Shown here: one piece after another, positions 23,650 through 37,500 of the stretch
Layout: every line of letters starts with the position of its first letter
Numbering within the stretch: the first letter of the stretch is position 1
NCBI GenBank assembly: GCA_037501455.1
Contig: CM074857.1
Location: forward strand, 32,508,001 to 32,572,000
Length of the DNA: 64,000 nt
DNA from: Lantana camara
Lineage: Eukaryota > Streptophyta > Magnoliopsida > Lamiales > Verbenaceae
Direction: 5' to 3'
Program-made: the position numbers and the translations under genes
Notes under the pieces: model-generated
The model's database searches: none
Told to the model about the DNA's origin: nothing
The model's input: only the letters and a program-made list of their open reading frames with translations

Positions 23650-26600
23650 GGGATTATGACTAAGGTTTGCAATACATCGTAGCACACAGATAAGAATCGC
23701 TATGGGGCTCATATCAAACGCGAAAGAAACATGCTGGGGGACTAGCAAAGTACTATAAACCTATATTAAGTGCGAACTACCTTAAGAATCGCGTGGGCGA
23801 TTCATGAAGTCGCCCACGCGATTTAACACTTTTTGTGGCCACAGTCAAGATCATCTTAGGAGAATTGGGTCAAATTTGTAATGGGATCATTTTATTATTG
23901 GTTATAGCGAAGCTTGATTTGAATGTACCAATCTCAATGTTTTGTACATGGTATCAAAGATGATGTTAGGATTTGTTTGGGATTATGACTAAGGTTTACA
24001 ATACATCATAGCACACAGATAAGAATCGCTATGGGGCTCATATCAAACACGAAAGAAACATGCTGGGGGACTAGTAAAGTACTATAAACCTATATTAAGT
24101 GCGAACTACCTTAAGAATCGAGTGGGCGATTCATGAAGTCGCCCACGCGATTTAACGCGTTTTGTGGCCACAATCAAGATCATCTTATGAGAATTGGGTC
24201 AAATTTGTAATGGGATCATTTTATTATTGGTTATAGCGAAGCTTGATTTGAATGTACCAATCTCAATGTTTTGTACATGGTATCAAAGATGATGTTAGGA
24301 TTTGTTTGGGATTATGACTAAGGTTTACAATACATCATAGCACACAGATAAGAATCGCTATAGGGCTCATATCAAACACGAAAGAAACATGCTGGGGGAC
24401 TAGTAAAGTACTATAAACCTATATTAAGTGCGAACTACCTTAAGAATCGAGTGGGCGATTCATGAAGTCGCCCACGCGATTTAACGCGTTTTGTGGCCAC
24501 AATCAAGATCATCTTATGAGAATTGGGTCAAATTTGTAATGGGATCATTTTACTATTGGTTATAGCGAAGCTTGATTTGAATGTACCAATCTCAATGTTT
24601 TGTACATGGTATCAAAGATGATGTTAGGATTTGTTTGGGATTATGACTAAAGTTTGCAATACATCGTAGCACACAGATAAGAATCGCTACGGGGCTCATA
24701 TCAAACGCGAAAGAAACATGCTGGGGGACTAGCAAAGTACTATAAACCTATATTAAGTGCGAACTACCTTAAGAATCGCGTGGGCGATTCATGAAGTCGC
24801 CCACGCGATTTAACACGTTTTGTGGCCACAATCAAGATCATCTTATGAGAATTGGGTCAAATTTGTAATGGGATCATTTTATTATTGGTTATAGCGAAGC
24901 TTGATTTGAATGTACCAATCTCAATGTTTTGTAAATGGTATCAAAGATGATGTTAGGATTTGTTTGGGATTACGACTAAGGTTTGCAATACATCGTAGCA
25001 CACAGACAAGAATCGCTATGGGGCTCATATCAAACTCGAAAGAAACATGCTGGGGGACTAGCAAAGTACTATAAACCTATATTAAGTGCGAACTACCTTA
25101 AGAATCGCGTGGGCGATTCATGAAGTCGCCCACGCGATTTAACACGTTTTGTGGCCACAATCAAGATCATCTTATGAGAATTGGGTCAAATTTGTAATGG
25201 GATCATTTTATTATTGGTTATAGCGAAGCTTGATTTGAATGTACCAATCTCAATGTTTTGTACATGGTATCAAAGATGATGTTAGGATTTGTTTGGGATT
25301 ATGACTAAGGTTTACAATACATCATAGCACACAGATAAGAATCGCTATGGGGCTCATATCAAACACGAAAGAAACATGCTGGGGGACGAGTAAAGTACTA
25401 TAAACCTATATTAAGTGCGAACTACCCTAAGAATCACGTGGGCGATTCATGAAGTCGCCCACGCGATTTAACACGTTTTGTGGCCACAATCAAGATCATC
25501 TTATGAGAATTGGGTCAAATTTGTAATGGGATCATTTTATTATTGGTTATAGCGAAGCTTGATTTGAATGTACCAATCTCAATGTTTTGTACATGGTATC
25601 AAAGATGATGTTAGGATTTGTTTGGGATTATGACTAAGGTTTGCAATACATCGTAGCACATAGATAAGAATCGCTATGGGGCTCATATCAAAAATGAAAG
25701 AAACATGCTGGGGGACTAGTAAAGTACTATAAACCTATATTAAGTGCGAACTACCTTAAGAATCGCGTGGGCGATTCATGAAGTCGCCCACGCGATTTAA
25801 CACGTTTTGTGGCCACAATCAAGATCATCTTACGAGAATTGGGTTAAATTTGTAATGGGATCATTTTACTATTGGTTATAGCGAAGCTTGATTTGAATGT
25901 ACCAATCTCAATGTTTTGTACATGGTATCAAAGATGATGTTAGGATTTGTTTGGGATTATGACTAAGGTTTGCAATACATCGTAGCACACAGATAAGAAT
26001 CGCTATGGGGCTCATATCAAACGCGAAAGAAACATGCTGGGGGACTAGCAAAGTACTATAAACCTATATTAAGTGCGAACTACCTTAAGAATCACGTTGG
26101 CGATTCATGAAGTCGCCCACGCGATTTAACACGTTTTGTGGCCACAATCAAGACCATCTTATGTGAATTGGGTCAAATTTGTAATGGGATCATTTTATTA
26201 TTGGTTATAGCGAAGCTTGATTTGAATGTACCAATCTCAATGTTTTGTACATGGTATCAAAGATGATGTTAGGATTTGTTTGGGATTATGACTAAGGTTT
26301 GCAATACATCGTAGCACACAGATAAGAATCGCTATGGGGCTCATATCAAACACGAAAGAAACATGCTGGGGGACTAGTAAAGTACTATAAACCTATATTA
26401 AGTGCGAACTACCTTAAGAATCGCGTGGGCGATTCATGAAGTCGCCCACGCGATTTAACACGTTTTGTGGCCACAATCAAGATCATCTTATGAGAATTGG
26501 GTCAAATTTGTAATGGGATCATTTTACTATTGGTTATAGCGAAGCTTGATTTGAATGTACCAATCTCAATGTTTTGTACATGGTATCAAAGATGATGTTA

Positions 26601-27926
26601 GGATTTGTTTGGGATTATGACTAAGGTTTGCAATACATCGTAGCACACAGATAAGAATCGCTATGGGGCTCATATCAAACGCGAAAGAAACATGCTGGGG
26701 GACTAGCAAAGTACTATAAACCTATATTAAGTGCGAACTACCTTAAGAATCGCGTGGGCGATTCATGAAGTCGCCCACGCGATTTAACACGTTTTGTGGC
26801 CACAATCAAGATCATCTTATGAGAATTGGGTCAAATTTGTAATGGGATCATTTTATTATTGGTTATAGCGAAGCTTGATTTGAATGTACCAATCTCAATG
26901 TTTTGTACATGGTATCAAAGATGATGTTAGGATTTGTTTGGGATTATGACTAAGGTTTGTAATACATCGTAGCACACAGATAAGAATCGCTATGGGGCTC
27001 ATATCAAACGCGAAAGAAACATGCTGGGGGACTAGCAAAGTACTATAAACCTATATTAAGTGCGAACTACCTTAAGAATCGCGTGGGCGATTCATGAAGT
27101 CGCCCACGCGATTTAACACGTTTTGTGGCCACAGTCAAGATCATCTTATGAGAATTGGGTCAAATTTGTAATGGGATCATTTTATTATTGGTTATTGCGA
27201 AGCTTGATTTGAATGTACCAATCTCAACGTTTTGTACATGGTATCAAAGATGATGTTAGGATTTGTTTGGGATTATGACTAAGGTTTGCAATACATCGTA
27301 GCACACAGATAAGAATCGCTATGGGGCTCATATCAAACGCGAAAGAAACATGCTGGGGGACTAGCAAAGTACTATAAACCTATATTAAGTGCGAACTACC
27401 TTAAGAATCGCGTGGGCGATTCATGAAGTCGCCCACGCGATTTAACACGTTTTGTGGCCACAATCAAGATCATCTTATGAGAATTGGGTCAAATTTGTAA
27501 TGGGATCATTTTATTATTGGTTATAGCGAAGCTTGATTTGAATGTACCAATCTCAATGTTTTGTACATGGTATCAAAGATGATGTTAGGATTTGTTTGGG
27601 ATTATGACTAAGGTTTGCAATACATCGTAGCACACAGATAAGAATCGCTATGGGGCTCATATCAAACATGAAAGAAACATGCTGGGGGACTAGTAAAGTA
27701 CTATAAACCTATATTAAGTGCGAACTACCTTAAGAATCGCGTGGGCGATTCATGAAGTCGCCCACGCGATTTAACACGTTTTGTGGCCACAATCAAGATC
27801 ATCTTATGAGAATTGGGTCAAATTTGTAATGGGATCATTTTACTATTGGTTATAGCGAAGCTTGATTTGAATGTACCAATCTCAATGTTTTGTACATGGT
27901 ATCAAAGATGATGTTAGGATTTGTTT

Positions 27927-28256
27927 GGGATTATGACTAAGGTTTGCAATACATCGTAGCACACAGATAAGAATCGCTATGGGGCTCATATCAAAACGCG
28001 AAAGAAACATGCTGGGGGACTAGCAAAGTACTATAAACCTATATTAAGTGCGAACTACCTTAAGAATCGCGTGGGCGATTCATGAAGTCGCCCACGCGAT
28101 TTAACACGTTTTGTGGCCACAATCAAGATCATCTTATGAGAATTGGGTCAAATTTGTAATGGGATCATTTTATTATTGGTTATAGCGAAGCTTGATTTGA
28201 ATGTACCAATCTCAATGTTTTGTACATGGTATCAAAGATGATGTTAGGATTTGTTT
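27927..28256. repeat. Satellite monomer with 1-bp insertion (330 bp)
   Basis: An extra A occurs in catatcaaaacgcg near 27991-27999. It is the only net insertion in the array and is needed to close the phase count. Confidence 0.9.
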
Positions 28257-30230
28257 GGGATTATGACTAAGGTTTACAATACATCATAGCACACAGATAA
28301 GAATCGCTATGGGGCTCATATCAAACACGAAAGAAACATGCTGGGGGACTAGTAAAGTACTATAAACCTATATTAAGTGCGAACTACCTTAAGAATCGAG
28401 TGGGCGATTCATGAAGTCGCCCACCCGATTTAACGCGTTTTGTGGCCACAATCAAGATCATCTTATGAGAATTGGGTCAAATTTGTAATGGGATCATTTT
28501 ACTATTGGTTATAGCGAAGCTTGATTTGAATGTACCAATCTCAATGTTTTGTACATGGTATCAAAGATGATGTTAGGATTTGTTTGGGATTATGACTAAG
28601 GTTTGCAATACATCGTAGCACACAGATAAGAATCGCTATGGGGCTCATATCAAACGCGAAAGAAACATGCTAGGGGACTAGCAAAGTAATATAAACCTAT
28701 ATTAAGTGCGAACTACCTTAAGAATCGCGTGGGCGATTCATGAAGTCGCTCACGCGATTTAACACGTTTTGTGGCCACAATCAAGATCATCTTATGAGAA
28801 TTGGGTCAAATTTGTAATGGGATCATTTTACTATTGGTTATAGCGAAGCTTGATTTGAATGTACCAATCTCAATGTTTTGTACATGGTATCAAAGATGAT
28901 GTTAGGATTTGTTTGGGATTATGACTAAAGTTTGCAATACATCGTAGCACACAGATAAGAATCGCTATGGGGCTCATATCAAACGCGAAAGAAACATGCT
29001 GGGGGACTAGCAAAGTACTATAAACATATATTAAGTGCGAACTACCTTAAGAATCGCGTGGGCGATTCATGAAGTCGCCCACGCGATTTAACACGTTTTG
29101 TGGCCACAATCAAGATCATCTTATGAGAATTGGGTCAAATTTGTAATGGGATCATTTTACTATTGGTTATAGCGAAGCTTGATTTGAATGTACCAATCTC
29201 AATGTTTTGTACATGTTATCAAAGATGATGTTAGGATTTGTTTGGGATTATGACTAAGGTTTGCAATACATCGTAGCACACAGATAAGAATCGCTATGGG
29301 GCTCATATCAAACGCGAAAGAAACATGCTGGGGGACTAGTAAAGTACTATAAACCTATATTAAGTGCGAACTACCTTAAGAATCGCGTGGGCGATTCATG
29401 AAGTCGCCCACGCGATTTAACACGTTTTGTGGCCACAATCAAGATCATCTTATGAGAATTGGGTCAAATTTGTAATGGGATCATTTTTTTATTGGTTATA
29501 GCGAAGCTTGATTTGAATGTACCAATCTCAATGTTTTGTACATGGTATCAAAGATGATGTTAGGATTTGTTTGGGATTATGACTAAGGTTTGCAATACAT
29601 CGTAGCACACAGATAAGAATCGCTATGGGGCTCATATCAAACGCGAAAGAAACATGCTGGGGGACTAGCAAAGTACTATAAACCTATATTAAGTGCGAAC
29701 TACCTTAAGAATCGCGTGGGCGATTCATGAAGTCGCCCACACGATTTAACACGTTTTGTGGCCACAGTCAAGATCATCTTAGGAGAATTGGGTCAAATTT
29801 GTAATGGGATCATTTTATTATTGGTTATAGCGAAGCTTGATTTGAATGTACCAATCTCAACGTTTTGTACATGGTATCAAAGATGATGTTAGGATTTGTT
29901 TGGGATTATGACTAAGGTTTGCAATACATCGTAGCACACAGATAAGAATCGCTATGGGGCTCATATCAAACGCGAAAGAAACATGCTGGGGGACTAGCAA
30001 AGTACTATAAACCTATATTAAGTGCGAACTACCTTAAGAATCGCGTGGGCGATTCATGAAGTCGCCCACGCGATTTAACACGTTTTGTGGCCACAATCAA
30101 GATCATCTTTTGAGAATTGGGTCAAATTTGTAATGGGATCATTTTATTATTGGTTATAGCCAAGCTTGATTTGAATGTACCAATCTCAATGTTTTGTACA
30201 TGGTATCAAAGATGATGTTAGGATTTGTTT

Positions 30231-33200
30231 GGGATTATGTCTAAGGTTTGCAATACATCGTAGCACACAGATAAGAATCGCTATGGGGCTCATATCAAAC
30301 ACGAAAGAAACATGCTGGGGGACTAGTAAAGTACTATAAACCTATATTAAGTGCGAACTACCTTAAGAATCGCGTGGGCGATTCATGAAGTCGCCCACGC
30401 GATTTAACACGTTTTGTGGCCACAATCAAGATCATCTTATGAGAATTGGGTCAAATTTGTAATGGGATCATTTTACTATTGGTTATAGCGAAGCTTGATT
30501 TGAATGTACAAATCTCAATATTTTGTACATGGTATCAAAGATGATGTTAGGATTTGTTTGGGATTATGACTAAGGTTTGCAATACATCGTAGCACACAGA
30601 TAAGAATCGCTATGGGGCTCATATCAAACGCGAAAGAAACATGCTGGGGGACTAGCAAAGTACTATAAACATATATTAAGTGCGAACTACCTTAAGAATC
30701 GCGTGGGCGAGTCTTGAAGTCGCCCACGCGATTTAACACGTTTTGTGGCCACAATCGAGACCATCTTATGAGAATTGGATCAAATTTGTAATGGGATCAT
30801 TTTATTATTGGTTATAGCGAAGCTTGATTTGAATGTACCAATCTCAATGTTTTGTACATGGTATCAAAGATGATGTTCGGATTTGTTTGGGATTATGACT
30901 AAGGTTTGCAATACATCGTAGCACACAGATAAGAATCGCTATGGGGCTCATATCAAACACGAAAGGAACATGCTGGGGGACTAGTAAAGTACTATAAACC
31001 TATATTAAGTGCGAACTACCTTAAGAATCGCGTGGGCGATTCATGAAGTCGCCCACGCGATTTAACACGTTTTGTGGCCACAATCAAGATCATCTTATGA
31101 GAATTGGGTCAAATTTGTAATGGGATCATTTTACTATTGGTTATAGCGAAGCTTGATTTGAATGTACCAATCTCAATGTTTTGTACATGGTATCAAAGAT
31201 GATGTTAGGATTTGTTTGGGATTATGACTAAGGTTTGCAATACATCGTAGCACACAGATAAGAATCGCTATGGGGCTCATATCAAACGCGAAAGAAACAT
31301 GCTGGGGGACTAGCAAAGTACTATAAACCTATATTAAGTGCGAAGTACCTTAAGAATCACGTGGGCGATTCATGAAGTCGCCCACACGATTTAACACGTT
31401 TTGTGGCCACAGTCAAGATCATCTTAGGAGAATTGGGTCAAATTTGTAATGGGATCATTTTATTATTGGTTATAGCGAAGCTTGATTTGAATGTACCAAT
31501 CTCAACGTTTTGTACATGGTATCAAAGATGATGTTAGGATTTGTTTGGGATTATGACTAAGGTTTGCAATACATCGTAGCACACAGATAAGAATCGCTAT
31601 GGGGCTCATATCAAACGCGAAAGAAACATGCTGGGGGACTAGCAAAGTACTATAAACCTATATTAAGTGCGAACTACCTTAAGAATCGCGTGGGCGATTC
31701 ATGAAGTCGCCCACGCGATTTAACACGTTTTGTGGCCACAATCAAGATCATCTTATGAGAATTGGGTCAAATTTGTAATGGGATCATTTTATTATTGGTT
31801 ATAGCCAAGCTTGATTTGAATGTACCAATCTCAATGTTTTGTACATGGTATCAAAGATGATGTTAGGATTTGTTTGGGATTATGTCTAAGGTTTGCAATA
31901 CATCGTAGCACACAGATAAGAATCGCTATGGGGCTCATATCAAACACGAAAGAAACATGCTGGGGGACTAGTAAAGTACTATAAACCTATATTAAGTGCG
32001 AACTACCTTAAGAATCGCGTGGGCGATTCATGAAGTCGCCCACGCGATTTAACACGTTTTGTGGCCACAATCAAGATCATCTTATGAGAATTGGGTCAAA
32101 TTTGTAATGGGATCATTTTACTATTGGTTATAGCGAAGCTTGATTTGAATGTACAAATCTCAATATTTTGTACATGGTATCAAAGATGATGTTAGGATTT
32201 GTTTGGGATTATGACTAAGGTTTGCAATACATCGTAGCACACAGATAAGAATCGCTATGGGGCTCATATCAAACGCGAAAGAAACATGCTGGGGGACTAG
32301 CAAAGTACTATAAACATATATTAAGTGCGAACTACCTTAAGAATCGCGTGGGCGAGTCTTGAAGTCGCCCACGCGATTTAACACGTTTTGTGGCCACAAT
32401 CAAGACCATCTTATGAGAATTGGATCAAATTTGTAATGGGATCATTTTATTATTGGTTATAGCGAAGCTTGATTTGAATGTACCAATCTCAATGTTTTGT
32501 ACATGGTATCAAAGATGATGTTAGGATTTGTTTGGGATTATGACTAAGGTTTGCAATACATCGTAGCACACAGATAAGAATCGCTATGGGGCTCATATCA
32601 AACGCGAAAGAAACATGCTGGGGGACTAGCAAAGTACTATAAACCTATATTAAGTGCGAACTACCTTAAGAATCGCGTGGGCGATTCATGAAGTCGCCCA
32701 CGCGATTTAACACGTTTTGTGGCCACAATCAAGATCATCTTATGAGAATTGGGTCAAATTTGTAATGGGATCATTTTATTATTGGTTATAGCCAAGCTTG
32801 ATTTGAATGTACCAATCTCAATGTTTTGTACATGGTATCAAAGATGATGTTAGGATTTGTTTGGGATTATGTCTAAGGTTTGCAATACATCGTAGCACAC
32901 AGATAAGAATCGCTATGGGGCTCATATCAAACACGAAAGAAACATGCTGGGGGACTAGTAAAGTACTATAAACCTATATTAAGTGCGAACTACCTTAAGA
33001 ATCGCGTGGGCGATTCATGAAGTCGCCCACGCGATTTAACACGTTTTGTGGCCACAATCAAGATCATCTTATGAGAATTGGGTCAAATTTGTAATGGGAT
33101 CATTTTACTATTGGTTATAGCGAAGCTTGATTTGAATGTACAAATCTCAATATTTTGTACATGGTATCAAAGATGATGTTAGGATTTGTTTGGGATTATG

Positions 33201-34507
33201 ACTAAGGTTTGCAATACATCGTAGCACACAGATAAGAATCGCTATGGGGCTCATATCAAACGCGAAAGAAACATGCTGGGGGACTAGCAAAGTACTATAA
33301 ACATATATTAAGTGCGAACTACCTTAAGAATCGCGTGGGCGAGTCTTGAAGTCGCCCACGCGATTTAACACGTTTTGTGGCCACAATCAAGACCATCTTA
33401 TGAGAATTGGATCAAATTTGTAATGGGATCATTTTATTATTGGTTATAGCGAAGCTTGATTTGAATGTACCAATCTCAATGTTTTGTACATGGTATCAAA
33501 GATGATGTTAGGATTTGTTTGGGATTATGACTAAGGTTTGCAATACATCGTAGCACACAGATAAGAATCGCTATGGGGCTCATATCAAACGCGAAAGAAA
33601 CATGCTGGGGGACTAGCAAAGTACTATAAACCTATATTAAGTGCGAACTACCTTAAGAATCGCGTGGGCGATTCATGAAGTCGCCCACGCGATTTAACAC
33701 GTTTTGTGGCCACAATCAAGATCATCTTATGAGAATTGGGTCAAATTTGTAATGGGATCATTTTATTATTGGTTATAGCCAAGCTTGATTTGAATGTACC
33801 AATCTCAATGTTTTGTACATGGTATCAAAGATGATGTTAGGATTTGTTTGGGATTATGTCTAAGGTTTGCAATACATCGTAGCACACAGATAAGAATCGC
33901 TATGGGGCTCATATCAAACACGAAAGAAACATGTTGGGGGACTAGTAAAGTACTATAAACCTATATTAAGTGCGAACTACCTTAAGAATCGCGTGGGCGA
34001 TTCATGAAGTCGCCCACGCGATTTAACACGTTTTGTGGCCACAATCAAGATCATCTTATGAGAATTGGGTCAAATTTGTAATGGGATCATTTTACTATTG
34101 GTTATAGCGAAGCTTGATTTGAATGTACAAATCTCAATATTTTGTACATGGTATCAAAGATGATGTTAGGATTTGTTTGGGATTATGACTAAGGTTTGCA
34201 ATACATCGTAGCACACAGATAAGAATCGCTATGGGGCTCATATCAAACGCGAAAGAAACATGCTGGGGGACTAGCAAAGTACTATAAACATATATTAAGT
34301 GCGAACTACCTTAAGAATCGCGTGGGCGAGTCTTGAAGTCGCCCACGCGATTTAACACATTTCGTGGCCACAATCAAGACCATCTTATGAGAATTGGATC
34401 AAATTTGTAATGGGATCATTTTATTATTGGTTATAGCGAAGCTTGATTTGAATGTACCAATCTCAATGTTTTGTACATGGTATCAAAGATGATGTTCGGA
34501 TTTGTTT
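30231..34507. repeat. Expanded three-monomer unit (987 bp) within the satellite
   Basis: A trio is marked by tatgtctaagg plus gtacaaatctcaatatt, then aacatatatt plus gagtcttgaag, then gccaagcttg. The mark gtacaaatct occurs at 30506, 32151, 33138 and 34125, spacings of 5, 3 and 3 monomers. A five-monomer block (30231-31875) is therefore followed by three-monomer repeats from 31876. The flanking mark gttcggattt (near 30876 and 34495) shows both ends of the original block. Confidence 0.9.
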
Positions 34508-37500
34508 GGGATTATGACTAAGGTTTGCAATACATCGTAGCACACAGATAAGAATCGCTATGGGGCTCATATCAAACACGAAAGGAACATGCTGGGGGAC
34601 TAGTAAAGTACTATAAACCTATATTAAGTGCGAACTACCTTAAGAATCGCGTGGGCGATTCATGAAGTCGCCCACGCGATTTAACACGTTTTGTGGCCAC
34701 AATCAAGATCATCTTATGAGAATTGGGTCAAATTTGTAATGGGATCATTTTACTATTGGTTATAGCGAAGCTTGATTTGAATGTACCAATCTCAATGTTT
34801 TGTACATGGTATCAAAGATGATGTTAGGATTTGTTTGGGATTATGACTAAGGTTTGCAATACATCGTAGCACACAGATAAGAATCGCTATGGGGCTCATA
34901 TCAAACGCGAAAGAAACATGCTGGGGGACTAGCAAAGTACTATAAACCTATATTAAGTGCGAACTACCTTAAGAATCGCGTGGGCGATTCATGAAGTCGC
35001 CCACACGATTTAACACGTTTTGTGGCCACAGTCAAGATCATCTTAGGAGAATTGGGTCAAATTTGTAATGGGATCATTTTATTATTGGTTATAGCGAAGC
35101 TTGATTTGAATGTACCAATCTCAATGTTTTGTACATGGTATCAAAGATGATGTTAGGATTTGTTTGGGATTATGACTAAGGTTTGTAATACATCGTAGCA
35201 CACAGATAAGAATCGCTATGGGGCTCATATCAAACGCGAAAGAAACATGCTGGGGGATTAGCAAAGTACTATAAACCTATATTAAGTGCGAACTACCTTA
35301 AGAATCGCGTGGGTGATTCATGAAGTCGCCCACGCGATTTAACACGTTTTGTGGCCACAGTCAAGATCATCTTAGGAGAATTGGGTCAAATTTGTAATGG
35401 GATCATTTTATTATTGGTTATAGCGAAGCTTGATTTGAATGTACCAATCTCAACGTTTTGTACATGGTATCAAAGATGATGTTAGGATTTGTTTGGGATT
35501 ATGACTAAGGTTTGCAATACATCGTAGCGCACAGATAAGAATCGCTATGGGGCTCATATCAAACGCGAAAGAAACATGCTGGGGGACTAGCAAAGTACTA
35601 TAAACCTATATTAAGTGCGAACTACCTTAAGAATCGCGTGGGCGATTCATGAAGTCGCCCACGCGATTTAACACGTTTTGTGGCCACAATCAAGATCATC
35701 TTATGAGAATTGGGTCAAATTTGTAATGGGATCATTTTATTATTGGTTATAGCGAAGCTTGATTTGAATGTACCAATCTCAATGTTTTGTACATGGTATC
35801 AAAGATGATGTTAGGATTTGTTTGGGATTATGTCTAAGGTTTGCAATACATCGTAGCACACAGATAAGAATCGCTATGGGGCTCATATCAAACACGAAAG
35901 AAACATGCTGGGGGACTAGTAAAGTACTATAAACCTATATTAAGTGCGAACTACCTTAAGAATCGCGTGGGCGATTCATGAAGTCGCCCACGTGATTTAA
36001 CACGTTTTGTGGCCACAATCAAGATCATCTTATGAGAATTGGGTCAAATTTGTAATGGGATCATTTTACTATTGGTTATAGCGAAGCTTGATTTGAATGT
36101 ACCAATCTCAATATTTTGTACATGGTATCAAAGATGATGTTAGGATTTGTTTGGGATTATGACTAAGGTTTGCAATACATCGCAGCACACAGATAAGAAT
36201 TGCAATGGGGCTCATATCAAACGCGAAAGAAACATGCTGGGGGACTAGCAAAGTACTATAAACCTATATTAAGTGCGAACTACCTTAAGAATCGCGTGGG
36301 CGATTCATGAAGTCGCCCACGCGATTTAACACGTTTTGTGGCCACAATCAAGATCATCTTATGAGAATTGGGTCAAATTTGTAATGGGATCATTTTATTA
36401 TTGGTTATAGCGAAGCTTGATTTGAATGTACCAATCTCAATGTTTTGTACATGGTATCAAAGATGATGTTAGGATTTGTTTGGGATTATGACTAAGGTTT
36501 ACAATACATCATAGCACACAGATAAGAATCGCTATGGGGCTCATATCAAACACGAAAGAAACATGCTGGGGGACTAGTAAAGTACTATAAACCTATATTA
36601 AGTGCGAACTACCTTAAGAATCGCGTGGGCGATTCATGAAGTCGCCCACGCGATTTAACACGTTTTGTGGCCACAATCAAGATCATCTTATGAGAATTGG
36701 GTCAAATTTGTAATGGGATCATTTTATTACTGGTTATAGCGAAGCTTGATTTGAATGTACCAATCTCAATGTTTTGTACATGGTATCAAAGATGATGTTA
36801 GGATTTGTTTGGGATTATGTCTAAGGTTTGCAATACATCGTAGCACACAGATAAGAATCGCTATGGGGCTCATATCAAACACGAAAGGAACATGCTGGGG
36901 GACTAGTAAAGTACTATAAACCTATATTAAGTGCGAACTACCTTAAGAATCGCGTGGGCGATTCATGAAGTCGCCCACGCGATTTAACACGTTTTGTGGC
37001 CACAATCAAGATCATCTTATGAGAATTGGGTCAAATTTGTAATGGGATCATTTTACTATTGGTTATAGCGAAGCTTGATTTGAATGTACCAATCTCAATG
37101 TTTTGTACATGGTATCAAAGATGATGTTAGGATTTGTTTGGGATTATGACTAAGGTTTGCAATACATCGTAGCACACAGATAAGAATCGCTATGGGGCTC
37201 ATATCAAACGCGAAAGAAACATGCTGGGGGACTAGCAAAGTACTATAAACCTATATTAAGTGCGAACTACCTTAAGAATCGCGTGGGCGATTCATGAAGT
37301 CGCCCACGCGATTTAACACGTTTTGTGGCCACAATCAAGATCATCTTATGAGAATTGGGTCAAATTTGTAATGGGATCATTTTATTATTGGTTATAGCGA
37401 AGCTTGATTTGAATGTACCAATCTCAATGTTTTGTACATGGTATCAAAGATGATGTTAGGATTTGTTTGGGATTATGACTAAGGTTTGCAATACATCGTA

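Larger units (their letters stand above)
20731..25294. repeat. Seven-monomer higher-order unit, two tandem copies (2282 bp each)
   Basis: Copies at about 20731-23012 and 23013-25294 share, at a 2282-bp offset (7 x 329 - 21), the mutated arm tcgcccaccc (20891, 23173), the same 21-bp deletion (junctions near 21210 and 23492), aacacttttt, tttacaatacatcatag, gctatagggctc, ctaaagtttgc and aactcg (22751, 25033). The last monomer differs in its second half, so true duplication ends fall inside monomers. Confidence 0.9.
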
